A stretch of 64,000 nucleotides of DNA from Billgrantia campisalis (GCF_022341425.1 NZ_JABFUC010000002.1:248001-312000); one strand, 5' to 3'; shown: positions 35,901-45,048, counted from the stretch's first letter. The notes: generated from the sequence alone by a model not told the origin. Made by a program: numbers and translations.

Positions 35901-37580
35901 ATGTCCCAGCAAGCCCAGCAGATGCTCGACCGCCATCGCGAGACCCTCGACCAGGCCGTCGAGGCCATCACCACCCGCGGTTACTGGAGCCCCTATCCGG
36001 AGAGCATCAAGAAGTATCCGGAAGAGGCCGTAAAGGGCGCCCCCGCCCGCTTCGAGGCGCTGCTCCGGCAGCCCTTCTCCCTCAAGACCCCTGCCGTGGC
36101 AGGACAGGTCGGTGCCGAGGTTTCTCCTTACGGCTTCGAGCTGGGTGTCACCTATGACCAGCCCGAGCAGGGTGCACTGATCACGGCCATGCAGGCGGCC
36201 ATGCCGGCCTGGCGCGATGCCGGCGCCGAGGCGCGGGTCGGCGTCTGTCTGGAGATCCTGGCGCGGCTCAATGCCCTGAGCCCGGATATCGCTCAGGCGG
36301 TGACTCATACCAGTGGCCAGGCGCCGATGATGGCCTTCCAGGCCGGTGGCCCCCACGCCCAGGATCGCGGCCTCGAAGCCGTGGCCTACGCCTGGCAGGC
36401 GATGTCCCGGGTGCCGGCGGCGGCCAAGTGGGTCAAGCCTCAGGGCAAGCATGATCCGCTGGTGCTCGACAAGCGCTACCATATCGTGCCGCGCGGCATC
36501 GCCCTGGTGGTGGCCTGCTCCACCTTCCCCACCTGGAACACCTACCCGGGCCTGTTCGCCAGCCTGGTCACCGGCAACCCGGTGATCCTCAAGCCGCACC
36601 CGGGCGCCATCCTGCCGGTGGCCATGACCGCCCGCGTCGCCCAGGAGGTCCTCGAGGAGGCCGGCTTCGACCCCTGCCTGGTGAGCCTGGTGCCCGACAG
36701 CGCCGAGGCCCCGGTGACCAAGGCGCTGGCGCTGAATCCGGCCGTGAAGCTGATCGACTTCACCGGCTCCAACGCCTTTGGCGAGTGGCTGGAGTGCAAC
36801 GCCACCCAGGCTCGGGTGTTCACCGAGAAGGCCGGCATCAACACCGTGATCATCGACAGCGTCGAGCAGATCAAGCCGGTGGCCCAGAACCTGGCCTTCG
36901 GCCTTAGCCTCTACTCCGGCCAGATGTGTACCACCACCCAGGCGATCTATGTGCCCAAAGAAGGCATCCAGACCGCCGAGGGGCCGCTCTCCTTCGACGA
37001 GGTGGCCGGAGCACTCGCCAAGGCCGTCGAGAAGTTCCTCTCCGACAACGACCGCGCCTGCGCCGTGCTGGGTGCCATCCAGGCGCCGGCCACCGCCCAG
37101 CGTATCGAGGCCTGTCGCGAGCTGGGCGAGGTGCTGCTGGACAGTGAGACCCGCGAGCATGCCCAGTTTCCCAAGGCGCGGGTCCATACCCCGCTGCTGC
37201 TCAAGGTGGATGCCAGTCAGCGCGACGCCTTCAGCGAGGAGCGCTTCGGCCCGATCAGCTTCGTGATCGCCACCGACAGCACCGCCCACAGCATCGAGCT
37301 CGCCCGCGAAGTGATTGGCGAGAAGGGCGCCATCACCCTGGGCGCCTACACCACCGATGACGCCGTGGCCGACCAGTTCGAGCGGCTGGCCATGGACGTG
37401 GCGGCCCCGCTGTCGCTGAATCTGGACGGCGGCATCTTCGTCAATCAGTCTGCCGCCTTCAGCGATTTTCATGCGACCGGCGGCAACCCGGCGGCCAACG
37501 CCTCCCTGTGTGACCAGGCTTTCGTGACGCCCCGCTTCGTGGTGGTGCAGAGCCGTCGCCATGCCCCCGTCGAGGCCTGA
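35901..37580 (+). CDS. paaN: phenylacetic acid degradation protein PaaN
   Basis: This 559-residue protein of the ALDH superfamily matches PaaN, the subtype found in paa clusters. The N-terminal GYWSPYPESIKKYPEEA is a PaaN hallmark, the general base sits in FTEKAGINTVIID, and the nucleophile Cys in LYSGQMCTTTQAIYVP. It probably oxidises a ring-derived aldehyde, overlapping with the ALDH half of PaaZ. The start follows GCAGGAGCCACGC. It is divergent from paaF and shares its regulatory region. Confidence 0.92.
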   Translation: MSQQAQQMLDRHRETLDQAVEAITTRGYWSPYPESIKKYPEEAVKGAPARFEALLRQPFSLKTPAVAGQVGAEVSPYGFELGVTYDQPEQGALITAMQAAMPAWRDAGAEARVGVCLEILARLNALSPDIAQAVTHTSGQAPMMAFQAGGPHAQDRGLEAVAYAWQAMSRVPAAAKWVKPQGKHDPLVLDKRYHIVPRGIALVVACSTFPTWNTYPGLFASLVTGNPVILKPHPGAILPVAMTARVAQEVLEEAGFDPCLVSLVPDSAEAPVTKALALNPAVKLIDFTGSNAFGEWLECNATQARVFTEKAGINTVIIDSVEQIKPVAQNLAFGLSLYSGQMCTTTQAIYVPKEGIQTAEGPLSFDEVAGALAKAVEKFLSDNDRACAVLGAIQAPATAQRIEACRELGEVLLDSETREHAQFPKARVHTPLLLKVDASQRDAFSEERFGPISFVIATDSTAHSIELAREVIGEKGAITLGAYTTDDAVADQFERLAMDVAAPLSLNLDGGIFVNQSAAFSDFHATGGNPAANASLCDQAFVTPRFVVVQSRRHAPVEA

Positions 37581-37821
37581 GGAAGCCAAGCCATTCTTGG
37601 CAAGGGGCGCCGGGGGCAGGCTGAAGAGGAGGTCATTTGCCATGGGTGAGGAGCACTGCTCCGAACGGGCTGGCCATGGATGGCCAGCACCGGCCCTGCT
37701 AGCGGAGCAGGACGCGAGAGCGCCGCAGGGCAAATGTAGCGCCCAGGGACGGGTTTACAGCGCCTCCTCGCAAGCCTGTCACCGGACATCCCCTGCCCAC
37801 TGAGAACAAAGGAGACGTGTC
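37581..37821. other. paaN-paaY intergenic segment with palindrome
   Basis: These 241 bases carry no convincing gene. A perfect 9-bp inverted repeat GCTGGCCAT-GG-ATGGCCAGC (37669-37688) stands in it. The block looks like a dispersed intergenic repeat, an impression I cannot verify within one window. Confidence 0.4.
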
Positions 37822-38436
37822 ATGCCCTGCTATCGACTCGAGGGGGTCACCCCGGTGGTGCATCCCAGCGCTTACGTTCATCCCACCGCCGTGCTAATCG
37901 GCGATGTCATCGTCGGCCCGGGCTGCTATGTGGGCCCGGGTGCGGTGATGCGCGGCGACTTCGGCCAGCTGGTGCTGGAGGAGGGGGCCAACCTGCAGGA
38001 TACCTGCGTGATGCACGGCTTTCCCGGCTGCGTCACCAAGGTGGAGCAGAATGGCCATATCGGCCACGGTGCCGTGCTGCACGGCTGCGTGGTGGGCCAG
38101 GATGCCATGGTCGGCATGAATGCCGTGGTGATGGATGGCGCCGTGATCGGTGAGCGCTCTATCGTCGCCGCCGCCGCCTTCGTCAAGGCCGGCTTCGAGT
38201 GCCCGCCCCAGTCTCTGGTAGTGGGGGCGCCGGCCAAGGTCAAGCGTGAGCTCAGCGACCAGGAAGTGGCCTGGAAGCAGCAGGGCACTCGCGAGTACCA
38301 GCGCCTGACCGAGCGCTGCCGCGACAGCCTGGAGCCCTGCGAGCCGCTGGCCGAGCTCGATGCCGATCGCCCGCGGCTGAATGCCGGTGACACCCAGCCC
38401 AAGCAGCAGACCCTGGGCCAGGAGAGCCGGTCATGA
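37822..38436 (+). CDS. paaY: PaaY, gamma-carbonic-anhydrase-like thioesterase
   Basis: This 204-residue left-handed beta-helix protein has hexapeptide repeats ([19 protein letters not shown] and onward) and the zinc ligands in [10 protein letters not shown] and [13 protein letters not shown], as in gamma-class carbonic anhydrases. In paa clusters PaaY acts as a thioesterase on CoA by-products and supports the pathway. The C-terminal helix is followed by a Gln/Ser-rich tail of about 20 residues. RBS AAAGGAG is present. Confidence 0.93.
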   Translation: MPCYRLEGVTPVVHPSAYVHPTAVLIGDVIVGPGCYVGPGAVMRGDFGQLVLEEGANLQDTCVMHGFPGCVTKVEQNGHIGHGAVLHGCVVGQDAMVGMNAVVMDGAVIGERSIVAAAAFVKAGFECPPQSLVVGAPAKVKRELSDQEVAWKQQGTREYQRLTERCRDSLEPCEPLAELDADRPRLNAGDTQPKQQTLGQESRS

Positions 38437-38478
38437 GCATGAGATGATGTGATTGGCTGATGCTGTCTGCAACGCAAA

Positions 38479-38502
38479 CACCCCCTGCCATGGCAGGGGG
38501 TG
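38479..38502. terminator. bidirectional terminator between paaY and paaX
   Basis: Perfect 24-base palindrome whose core is CCCCCTGCCATGGCAGGGGG, between the convergent paaY and paaX stops. A second GC-rich dyad follows at about 38520-38540. Confidence 0.8.
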
Positions 38503-38539
38503 ATGGCGTTCCTGGCGCGGGGAGCGCTCCTGGGAGCGC

Positions 38540-39466
38540 CTACTCCAGCCCGCCGAAGCGTTGGTAGAAATTGGGGCCGGGAGCGGGCAGCGGGCCTTCG
38601 GCGGTTTCCAGGTGGCGGTCGAGCCAGCGTTCGGCGCGCTGATAGATGGTGCGATAGATGTTGCGACACAGCTGGTGGGCATTGCGGCCCTCCCAGGCGG
38701 TGGGCAGCAGCTCATCGGGTAGCTGCGGGTCGCGCAGCTGCACCTTGCGGTACTCGTGGATGAGCAGCGTACGGGCGATAAAGCAGTCTTCCTCGCCGAG
38801 GTGGTTCTCCTCGTTCAGCGCCTTCCAAAGCGGGCGAAACTGGGTCAGGAAGCGCTGGTAGTTATCTGCCAGGGCATCGAGGTTCCAGCTTTCGCGAACC
38901 TGAAGACGTAGCGGCTTGCTGGCCAGGGGCTCCATGGCCTTGGTCTGCATGACGATGGCTTCCTCGGCCGCGCCCTGCTCCTGAAGGGCGGCGATGGCTT
39001 CGCTGCGATCGAGGGTGGGGTGGGCGAGTACGCCGGGGGCGAAATGGCCAAAACCCAACCACTCCAGCTCCTCGCGCACTTTTTGACGATGAGTCGCCTC
39101 GAGCTGGGTCAGCAAGACCAGGGTCCACTGGCCCGACCAGGGGGGCTGGGTGCCGTGATAGACCCGTTTGAAGGCCTGCTCGAAGCGCCGGCGGCCTGGT
39201 CCGCTGAGGCTGTAGTAGCTGCGTCGACCCACCTTCTCCCCTTGCAGCCAGGTTTCCCGGGTCAGTCGATAGACCGAGGTGCGCACCAACCGCTCGTTGA
39301 TGCCGATGGGATCTACCAACTTCGAGAGGCTGCCCAGCCACACCATGCCGCCCCTCGGGGCGATGGCGTCGCCATAGACAGTGATAATCAGCGAGCCGGC
39401 CCGAATGGGGCGGCGCTTCTGGAAGTGGTCGACGAGGGTGGCGACACAATCGGTGGCTGACGACAT
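38540..39466 (-). CDS. paaX: PaaX, repressor of phenylacetate genes
   Basis: This 308-residue regulator has an N-terminal winged helix (IRAGSLIITVYGDAIAPRGGMVWLG, INERLVRTSVYRLTRETWL) and a PaaX-type central and C-terminal domain (PPWSGQWTLVLL, EYRKVQLRDPQLPDELLP, WEGRNAHQLCRNIYR). PaaX represses paa promoters and is released by phenylacetyl-CoA. It is convergent with paaY; the region upstream of its start contains regulator remnants rather than a second paa gene. Confidence 0.95.
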   Translation of the reverse strand: MSSATDCVATLVDHFQKRRPIRAGSLIITVYGDAIAPRGGMVWLGSLSKLVDPIGINERLVRTSVYRLTRETWLQGEKVGRRSYYSLSGPGRRRFEQAFKRVYHGTQPPWSGQWTLVLLTQLEATHRQKVREELEWLGFGHFAPGVLAHPTLDRSEAIAALQEQGAAEEAIVMQTKAMEPLASKPLRLQVRESWNLDALADNYQRFLTQFRPLWKALNEENHLGEEDCFIARTLLIHEYRKVQLRDPQLPDELLPTAWEGRNAHQLCRNIYRTIYQRAERWLDRHLETAEGPLPAPGPNFYQRFGGLE

Positions 39467-39654
39467 GGTGAGAACCGGATTCCTTTCTCGGTGATCCTAC
39501 CGATCTGATGGCAGAGGGGGAGGAAGGTGGCGCTCCATTGTATCACAACTATCGCCCCTGTAACGGCTTTCAGCTAGCGGGCAATGCTGGAACGTGATAC
39601 GGCCGAGATCGTTTGATGCGGAAAAGCCGGTCGTGCTTTCAGGAGCCGGGCGCG

Positions 39655-39729
39655 TGCCCACCCAGCCGAGAGGTGCTCTCAGCGGCGGTCTCGCGTAGCA
39701 GATCGCCCAGGCGCGATGCCGGGATGGTC
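39655..39729 (-). pseudogene. remnant of an IclR-family gene, C-terminal end
   Basis: The minus strand reads IPASRLGDLLRETAAESTSR, which aligns with IPESRLADLGELVRETAAEI at the C-terminus of the intact IclR protein encoded at 40321-41166. The DNA match (CGGCGGTCTCGCGTA and flanks) is obvious, with a 6-base deletion. The rest of the gene is missing. Confidence 0.8.
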
Positions 39730-39798
39730 GCCGGAGGGTATCGCGACCTGCTGAACGTGATGCGCAAGCTCGAGCGGCAGCTGGAGCCCAGCCGCTAG
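39730..39798 (+). pseudogene. remnant of a MarR-family gene, 3' end
   Basis: The plus strand reads GYRDLLNVMRKLERQLEPSR and stops. The MarR protein at 18673-19182 ends EYRDLLNVMRKLERQLERIG. The DNA is nearly identical over about 48 bases (TATCGCGACCTGCT...). Only the last 20 or so codons survive, abutting the IclR remnant. Confidence 0.82.
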
Positions 39799-39805
39799 GA
39801 TAGGC

Positions 39806-40324
39806 TTATTGTGGCGTGCAGGCGGGGGTGGCGGCGCTGGCCGGCATGACAAGGCGAAGGTAGAAATCGCCGCCCATGTTGCAGCGGGTGCGCCCCTCTC
39901 CGGTGAAGTCGACGAAGCAGTCGTGCTGGGAGTGGCCGCCGGCACTCACCTGGTTCCAGAACCAGCCCTCGGGGGTATCCGGAAAGGCCTCGCTGTCGAT
40001 GGCCATGCCGCCGCTGGCGCCAGGCTGCAGCAGGCCGCGAAGCTCATGAAAGCGTGGCAGTCGCCAGGGGCACTCCGCGCTCGACAGGGCGTCGACCTGA
40101 GCCTGCACCGCACGCCAGCTAAAGCGCCCGGCCTCGCCGTGGCAGCGTCCCTCGGCGTAGCGCTGGTCCAGGCTGCAGCGCATCCAGATCAGCTCCTGGG
40201 CGGGGTCGCCCACCAGGCCTGAACCAGGGAAGGTGTACTCGCTATCCATCGGCTGATCGGCGCAGGCTGCGCCGCCGACGGCCAGGGTCAGGGCGGCGGC
40301 AAGGCCGAGACGCCGCACCCTCAC
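39806..40324 (-). CDS. secreted DUF1566-type protein
   Basis: This 172-residue protein has a signal peptide (MRVRRLGLAAALTLAVGGAA, cleavage before or after CADQP; the Cys makes a lipoprotein possible). The mature part is a DUF1566/Lcl C-type-lectin-like domain: ELIWMRCSLDQRY, the tract WRLPRFHELRGLL (the WRLP hallmark) and DCFVDFTGEGRTRCNMG. Such domains occur in surface and secreted proteins; the ligand is unknown. Its ATG overlaps the stop of the upstream IclR gene, so the two are translationally coupled, an unusual partnership. Confidence 0.75.
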   Translation of the reverse strand: MRVRRLGLAAALTLAVGGAACADQPMDSEYTFPGSGLVGDPAQELIWMRCSLDQRYAEGRCHGEAGRFSWRAVQAQVDALSSAECPWRLPRFHELRGLLQPGASGGMAIDSEAFPDTPEGWFWNQVSAGGHSQHDCFVDFTGEGRTRCNMGGDFYLRLVMPASAATPACTPQ

Positions 40325-41166
40325 GCCTTTTCCCGAACCGCCTCGGCGGTGGGCACCTTGCCACCCAGCCGGGCGGTGATCTCGGCGGCGGTCTCGCGTA
40401 CCAGCTCGCCCAGGTCGGCCAGGCGCGACTCGGGGATCCGCGCCACCGGGCCGGAGACCGAGATGGCCGCCAGGGGCGTGCCGTGCTGGTCATGGATGCA
40501 GGCGGCCACGCAGTGCAGGCCGATGGCGTGCTCCTCGCGGTCGCAGGCGTAGCCGAGTCGGCGCACCTCCGCCATGCCGGCGCGCAGCGCCTCGGGGGTG
40601 TGCAGGGTGTTCTCGGTGACCCGGGAAAGGCCCTGTTCGGCCAGCACCCGCTCGAACTCGTCGTCCGGCAGCCAGGCCATCAGCGCCTTGCCCACGCCGG
40701 AGGCGTGCAGCGGGGCCCGTGAGCCGAGCCGGGTGATCATGCGCATCATCTGCGGCGATTCGCTCTGGGCCAGGAACACCGCCGTGCCGCCGTCGCGGAT
40801 GCCCAGGTTGGCGGTCTCGCCGGACTGGGCGGTCAGCCGGCGCAGGAAGGGGCGGCTGGTGGCCACGAAGTCGCGTGCCTCCAGGAAGCTGTTGCCGATG
40901 CGGAAGGTCTTGACGTCGACCTTCCACACCCCGAGTTCGGCGTCCTGGGTGATGAAGCCCTGGCTCTGCAGGGCCTGTAGCAGCCGGTGGGTGGTCGAGG
41001 GGGCCAGGTCGACCGTATCCGCCAGCTCCGACAGCGCCAGCCCGCCGGGGGTGGCGGCCAGCCGTTCGAGCAGATTGAGCCCGCGCACCAGCGACTGGCT
41101 GTGGCCGCTGGTGCTCTTGCCGGGGCCGGGGGGGCGCCCCGCCGATCTGCGTTTGACTTCACTCAC
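40321..41166 (-). CDS. IclR-family transcriptional regulator
   Basis: This 281-residue protein has an N-terminal winged helix (SLVRGLNLLERLAATPGGLALSELADTVDLAPSTTHRLLQALQ) and a C-terminal effector domain (GVGKALMAWLPDDEFERVL, CDREEHAIGLHCVAACIHDQHGTPLAAISVSGP) characteristic of IclR. These regulators often control aromatic catabolism. Its C-terminal coding region has a broken duplicate at 39655-39729. It is coupled to a DUF1566 gene downstream. Its target is not evident. Confidence 0.92.
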   Translation of the reverse strand: MSEVKRRSAGRPPGPGKSTSGHSQSLVRGLNLLERLAATPGGLALSELADTVDLAPSTTHRLLQALQSQGFITQDAELGVWKVDVKTFRIGNSFLEARDFVATSRPFLRRLTAQSGETANLGIRDGGTAVFLAQSESPQMMRMITRLGSRAPLHASGVGKALMAWLPDDEFERVLAEQGLSRVTENTLHTPEALRAGMAEVRRLGYACDREEHAIGLHCVAACIHDQHGTPLAAISVSGPVARIPESRLADLGELVRETAAEITARLGGKVPTAEAVREKA

Positions 41167-41299
41167 CTGGGTGTTCTCCGTCCGGTTGGCCTAGGAGCCC
41201 GACAGGCTCCTACCTGGCCGGTTTAAAGGGCATGCCGTCAGGATACCCGTTCCGCCCGGCCTTGTCTTGAGTCCGGAAATGCCTTCCATTTTACCGCTT

Positions 41300-42091
41300 T
41301 CAGCGGTGACGCCAGCGCGGCGGGCGCTTGTCGATGAAGGCGTCGATGCCCTCGCCGACATCGTCGGCCATCATGTTGGCCGCCATGGTGTCACCGGCAA
41401 GCCGGTAGGCCTCGTCCAGCGGCAGCTGCAGCTGGCGTTGAAACAGTGCCTTGCCGGTGCGCAGGGCCACGGCGCTCTTGGCGCAGAGTCTGGCGGTCAG
41501 CTCGGCCAGGGCGGCATCCAGCGCCTCGTCGTCGGCGACCCGGTTGACGAGCCCCCAGTCGCAGGCGGTCTCGGCATCGATGAACTCACCGGTGAACAGC
41601 AGCTCCAGGGCGCGCTTGCGGCCAACGTTGCGCGATAGCGCCACCGCCGGGGTCGAGCAGAACAGCCCGACGTTGATGCCCGAGACGGCGAAGCGTGCCG
41701 AGCGGGCGGCCACCGCCAGGTCGCAGCTAGCCACCAGCTGACAGCCGGCGGCCGTGGCCAGCCCCTGTACCCGGGCGATCACCGGCACCGGCAGGGCGAC
41801 GATGCGCTGCATCACCTCGCCGCAGCGGGCGAACAGCGCCCGGTAGTAGGCCTCGTCGTGATGAGCGCGCATCTGCTTGAGGTCGTGGCCGGCGCAGAAG
41901 GCGCGGCCCTCGGCGGCGATCACCACGCAGCGCACCCGATCGTCTTCGGCGAGACGGGCAAGCTCCTGGCCCAGGGCCTCGAGCATCGCCTCGGAGAGGG
42001 CATTGAACTGGCGCGGACGGTTCATCGTCAGGGTGGCGACCCCGGCCTCGTCGTGGCGAATCACCGGGCGGTCGGTGTCGGAAACCGGCAT
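41300..42091 (-). CDS. enoyl-CoA hydratase/isomerase family protein
   Basis: This 263-residue crotonase-fold protein has the oxyanion region AEGRAFCAGHDLKQMRAHHDE and RVQGLATAAGCQLVASCDLAVA. The catalytic Glu positions of hydratases are not both present (ATAAGCQLV in place of GGGCEL; SGINVGLFCSTPAV), so it resembles the ECHDC3-like subgroup rather than PaaF. It stands alone between the IclR gene and a divergent deaminase-like gene; its role is unknown. Confidence 0.85.
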   Translation of the reverse strand: MPVSDTDRPVIRHDEAGVATLTMNRPRQFNALSEAMLEALGQELARLAEDDRVRCVVIAAEGRAFCAGHDLKQMRAHHDEAYYRALFARCGEVMQRIVALPVPVIARVQGLATAAGCQLVASCDLAVAARSARFAVSGINVGLFCSTPAVALSRNVGRKRALELLFTGEFIDAETACDWGLVNRVADDEALDAALAELTARLCAKSAVALRTGKALFQRQLQLPLDEAYRLAGDTMAANMMADDVGEGIDAFIDKRPPRWRHR

Positions 42092-42204
42092 TGTCGTATC
42101 CTTCTATAAGAAATGGCCCGCCATTAGCCTAGCCGGTAGAGGGCGGGCTTCGTTACCCTTGCGACCAAAGACGGTGCCACCGTCGCGCTGCCCGGGAGAG
42201 AGCC

Positions 42205-43449
42205 ATGACCGATTCCACTCGCTATCCGCCGGAGGGGGAGACCCTGCACAAGGGCATGCCCCAGACCGGCAACCGGCTGCTGGCGGATGTCAGCCTGCCC
42301 GCGGCGGTGATCCATGAGCCGGCGCTGGCCCATAACCTGACCTGGATGCAGCGCTTCGCCGACGCCCACGGGGCGCGGCTGGCGCCCCACGGCAAGACCA
42401 CCATGGCCCCGGCGCTGTTCCAGCGCCAACTGGACGCCGGGGCCTGGGGCATCACCCTGGCCACGGCGCCGCAGTGTCGGGCGGCCTTCGCCCACGGCGT
42501 CATGCGTCTGCTGATGGCCAATCAGCTGGTGGGCGAGGCCAACATGGCCATCATCGCCGACCTCGTCGAGGCCGGCGCCGACATCTACTGCGTGGTGGAC
42601 AGCGCCGAGAATGTCGGCCAGCTGGGGCGCTACTTTGCCGCCCGCGGCCTGCGCCTGAAGGTGCTGATCGAGCTGGGCGTTGAGGGCGGCCGCTGCGGCT
42701 GTCGCGACCAGGACGAGGTGATGGCGCTGGGCGAGTTGGTGGACAGCGAACAGTCGCTGGTGCTGGCCGGGCTGGAGGGCTATGAAGGCGTGGTGTACGG
42801 CGACGACCCGGTGCAGGCGGTGCGCGCCTACGCCTGGCACCTGGTCGAGGCCGCCCAGGCGCTGGATCACGACGGCCTGATCGAATCGCCGGCCCCCTTG
42901 ATCACCGCCTCCGGGTCGGCCTGGTACGACCTCATCGCCAAGGTGCTCCAGGAGGCGCGCCTCGGCGCACACTTCGTGCCGGTGCTGCGCCCCGGCTGCT
43001 ATGTGGTCCACGATCACGGCATCTACCGGGAGGCCCAGCGCGACGTGCTGGGGCGGCGCCCGGAGCTCGACCGTGGGCTCAAGCCGGCGCTGGAGGTCTT
43101 CGCCCAGGTGGTGTCGCTGCCCGAGCCGGGACTGGCGATCGTCGGGCTGGGCAAGCGCGATATCGCCCACGATCAGCTGCCGGAGCCGCTGCGCCGCTAT
43201 CGCGAAGGGGGAGAGGCCGAACGGGTTCTGCCGGTCGACGGCTGGCGGGTGACCCGGCTGATGGACCAGCATGCCTTCGTGGCGCTGCCCCGGGACGAGG
43301 AGCTAGTGGCCTTTAACGGCCGGGTGCGGGTCGGCGATATCATCGCCTTCGGCGCCTCTCACCCCTGCCTGACCTTCGACAAGTGGCGCCGGCTGTGTCG
43401 GGTCAACGAGGCCCTGGCGGTGGAGGAGGTGATCGCCACCTGTTTCTGA
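42205..43449 (+). CDS. PLP-dependent D-amino acid deaminase/aldolase-like protein (DSD1 type)
   Basis: This 414-residue fold-type III PLP enzyme has the PLP Lys in LAPHGKTTMAPALFQRQLDAG near residue 63, a TIM-barrel N-terminal domain (VLIELGVEGGRCGC) and a C-terminal domain ending in the metal-site region FGASHPCLTFDKWRRLC. Family members are D-serine dehydratases and D-threonine aldolases. It is usually annotated amino acid deaminase. It is convergent with the EamA transporter, 4 bases apart. Confidence 0.85.
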   Translation: MTDSTRYPPEGETLHKGMPQTGNRLLADVSLPAAVIHEPALAHNLTWMQRFADAHGARLAPHGKTTMAPALFQRQLDAGAWGITLATAPQCRAAFAHGVMRLLMANQLVGEANMAIIADLVEAGADIYCVVDSAENVGQLGRYFAARGLRLKVLIELGVEGGRCGCRDQDEVMALGELVDSEQSLVLAGLEGYEGVVYGDDPVQAVRAYAWHLVEAAQALDHDGLIESPAPLITASGSAWYDLIAKVLQEARLGAHFVPVLRPGCYVVHDHGIYREAQRDVLGRRPELDRGLKPALEVFAQVVSLPEPGLAIVGLGKRDIAHDQLPEPLRRYREGGEAERVLPVDGWRVTRLMDQHAFVALPRDEELVAFNGRVRVGDIIAFGASHPCLTFDKWRRLCRVNEALAVEEVIATCF

Positions 43450-43453
43450 GCGC

Positions 43454-44374
43454 TCAGCGGCGTTGCTCGAGATCGGCTCGGGCGGCCTCGCCCGCGGCCT
43501 TCAGCCGAGTGAGCCGGTCGCCGAACAGGTAGGCGCCCAGTGCCACCAGGATCAGGCCCGCGCCCGCGAGCATGGAGGCCGAGGGCTGCTCCTGATTGAG
43601 CGTCATGCCCAGGCCCAGCGCCAGGATCGGGGTGATCAGGGTGACCAGCGCCACGGTGGCGGCGGGCAGCCGCGAGAGGATCAGGAAGTAGCAGAGAAAG
43701 CCCAGCAGTGAACCGAACAGCGCCAGGTAGAACACCGCCCACAGGCCGCGGGTGGTCAGCGGCACGGCGGCGGGTTCGCCGCTGGCCAGCCACAGCATCA
43801 AGAAGCACGGCAGGCTGAGGGCGAGGGCGCCGAGGGTCTGCTGCAGCGGCCTCAGGCCGGCGGCAACGCGTTGAACGGCGATGCCGCTGCCGCTGAACAG
43901 GGTCACCGCGGCCAGCATCATCGCCAGGGCGCCCAACTGGTCGCCACCGAGTGCCAGACTGTCGGCAAACACCACCGCCAGACCTACCACGCCGAGGGCG
44001 CAGCCGATCCAGTGCCAGCGGCGCAGCCGCACCGCGCCGGGTAGTGCCTGGAGGATCAGCCCCGAGATCAGCGGCGCCATGCCGAACATCACCGACAACA
44101 TGCCCGAGGGCAGCGTCATCGAGGCGTGGTAGCTCAGCGCCATGGCGCCGAACACCCCCGGCACGGCGGCGGCGTAGCTCGCTAGTGCCGCCCTGTCGTA
44201 GCGCATTGCGCCGCGCTGCAGCACCGCCATGACCAAAAGACCTGCCAGGAAGGCGATCAACATGCGCAGCATCACACTGCCGACGGGAGCGCCGGCCTCG
44301 GCGCTCCACTTGATGGCCAGCGGTGTGGTGGCCCACACCAGCACTACGATCAGATAGGCGGCTCCGGTCGGCAT
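43454..44374 (-). CDS. EamA/DMT-family transporter
   Basis: About 306 residues with ten predicted helices arranged as two EamA repeats (VWATTPLAIKWSAEAGAP in repeat 1; GLWAVFYLALFGSLLGFLCYF and LITPILALGLGM in repeat 2). The frame is open to 44419, but AAAGGG before 44374 favours MPTGAAYLIVVL. Probably an exporter of a small metabolite or amino acid; the adjacent deaminase-like gene hints at amino acids, without proof. Confidence 0.85.
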   Translation of the reverse strand: MPTGAAYLIVVLVWATTPLAIKWSAEAGAPVGSVMLRMLIAFLAGLLVMAVLQRGAMRYDRAALASYAAAVPGVFGAMALSYHASMTLPSGMLSVMFGMAPLISGLILQALPGAVRLRRWHWIGCALGVVGLAVVFADSLALGGDQLGALAMMLAAVTLFSGSGIAVQRVAAGLRPLQQTLGALALSLPCFLMLWLASGEPAAVPLTTRGLWAVFYLALFGSLLGFLCYFLILSRLPAATVALVTLITPILALGLGMTLNQEQPSASMLAGAGLILVALGAYLFGDRLTRLKAAGEAARADLEQRR

Positions 44375-44564
44375 CCAGGGTCCCTTTGGTTGTCCGCAGG
44401 CAGAAAATTGTTCGGACATTAACAGTTAGCACAAGAAACACTGCCGCGTCGAACCGCGTTTGCCAGTCGCTTTGCCGGCGGGTGTCGCCCTTGGCCTCGC
44501 CGACCCCGTCGTCCCGCCAAGTTCTGGTACACTCAGCGCCATGACATGTGTCCTGGGAGGTGTG

Positions 44565-44888
44565 ATGGGAACAGAGCTGAGTGATTTCGAACACAACATG
44601 CGGCGTGAGATCGACGCCTTTCTCAAGCCGGACAAGGGGGCCAGGACCGAAGCCCCCAAGGCGCGCCGCAGCGAGGCGTCACGCTCGCCCGGCCAGCCGG
44701 CCAAGGCGCTCAAGACCGGTCACGTCGTCAAGCTGGCCGTGCGCACCCGCCCCCTCGAGCGGGATACCGTCTTCGAGCATCGCTCCACCAGTATCTCGAA
44801 GCTGGAAGCCCAGCTCGAGGCCGAGAAGGCCGCGAGGAAGGCGGGCTTTCCCATCATCGGCCATCTGATCGAGATCCAGCGCCTGTAA
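44565..44888 (+). CDS. hypothetical protein, 107 residues
   Basis: I do not recognise this family. It is a basic, probably partly disordered protein (KPDKGARTEAPKARRSEASR in the first half) followed by an ordered C-terminal half with a short coiled-coil-like helix (ISKLEAQLEAEKAARKA). The start at 44565 has GGAGG at proper spacing; the frame extends upstream without support. It lies just before the hsdS remnant. Confidence 0.6.
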   Translation: MGTELSDFEHNMRREIDAFLKPDKGARTEAPKARRSEASRSPGQPAKALKTGHVVKLAVRTRPLERDTVFEHRSTSISKLEAQLEAEKAARKAGFPIIGHLIEIQRL

Positions 44889-44892
44889 CACG

Positions 44893-45048
44893 GCTTTGCC
44901 GGCCGCTGGTTCGACTGGTGCCCCAGGATGCGAGCGATGAGCCGGCCAGTGAGCTGCTGGCGCAGATCCATGCCGAACGGGTGGCACAGAGCAAGCGGCA
45001 GTGCCCAGGCACCGTAGGCGCCAGAAGGCGGAGGAGGCAAGCTCATGA
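44893..45048 (+). pseudogene. hsdS: remnant of hsdS (type I restriction specificity subunit), 3' end
   Basis: One frame reads GFAGR and the next LVPQDASDEPASELLAQIHA, together the C-terminal signature of type I HsdS proteins (AGRLVPQDP-DEPAS-LL--I-AER). At least one frameshift is needed to join them, and a further shift yields RQKAEEASS and a TGA at 45046-45048. That stop overlaps the ATG of the following gene, as expected if the pair was once an operon. Everything upstream in hsdS is gone. Confidence 0.75.

Larger units (their letters stand above)
39467..39805. other. region upstream of paaX with two regulator remnants
   Basis: This 339-base gap has no intact gene. The first 190 bases presumably carry the paaX promoter. 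Bases 39655-39798 hold two back-to-back gene fragments listed separately. Confidence 0.7.

Noticed and set aside
44460..44564. N-terminal extension of the 107-residue hypothetical protein
   Set aside because: No RBS for the upstream start, and the internal ATG at 44565 has a good GGAGG.
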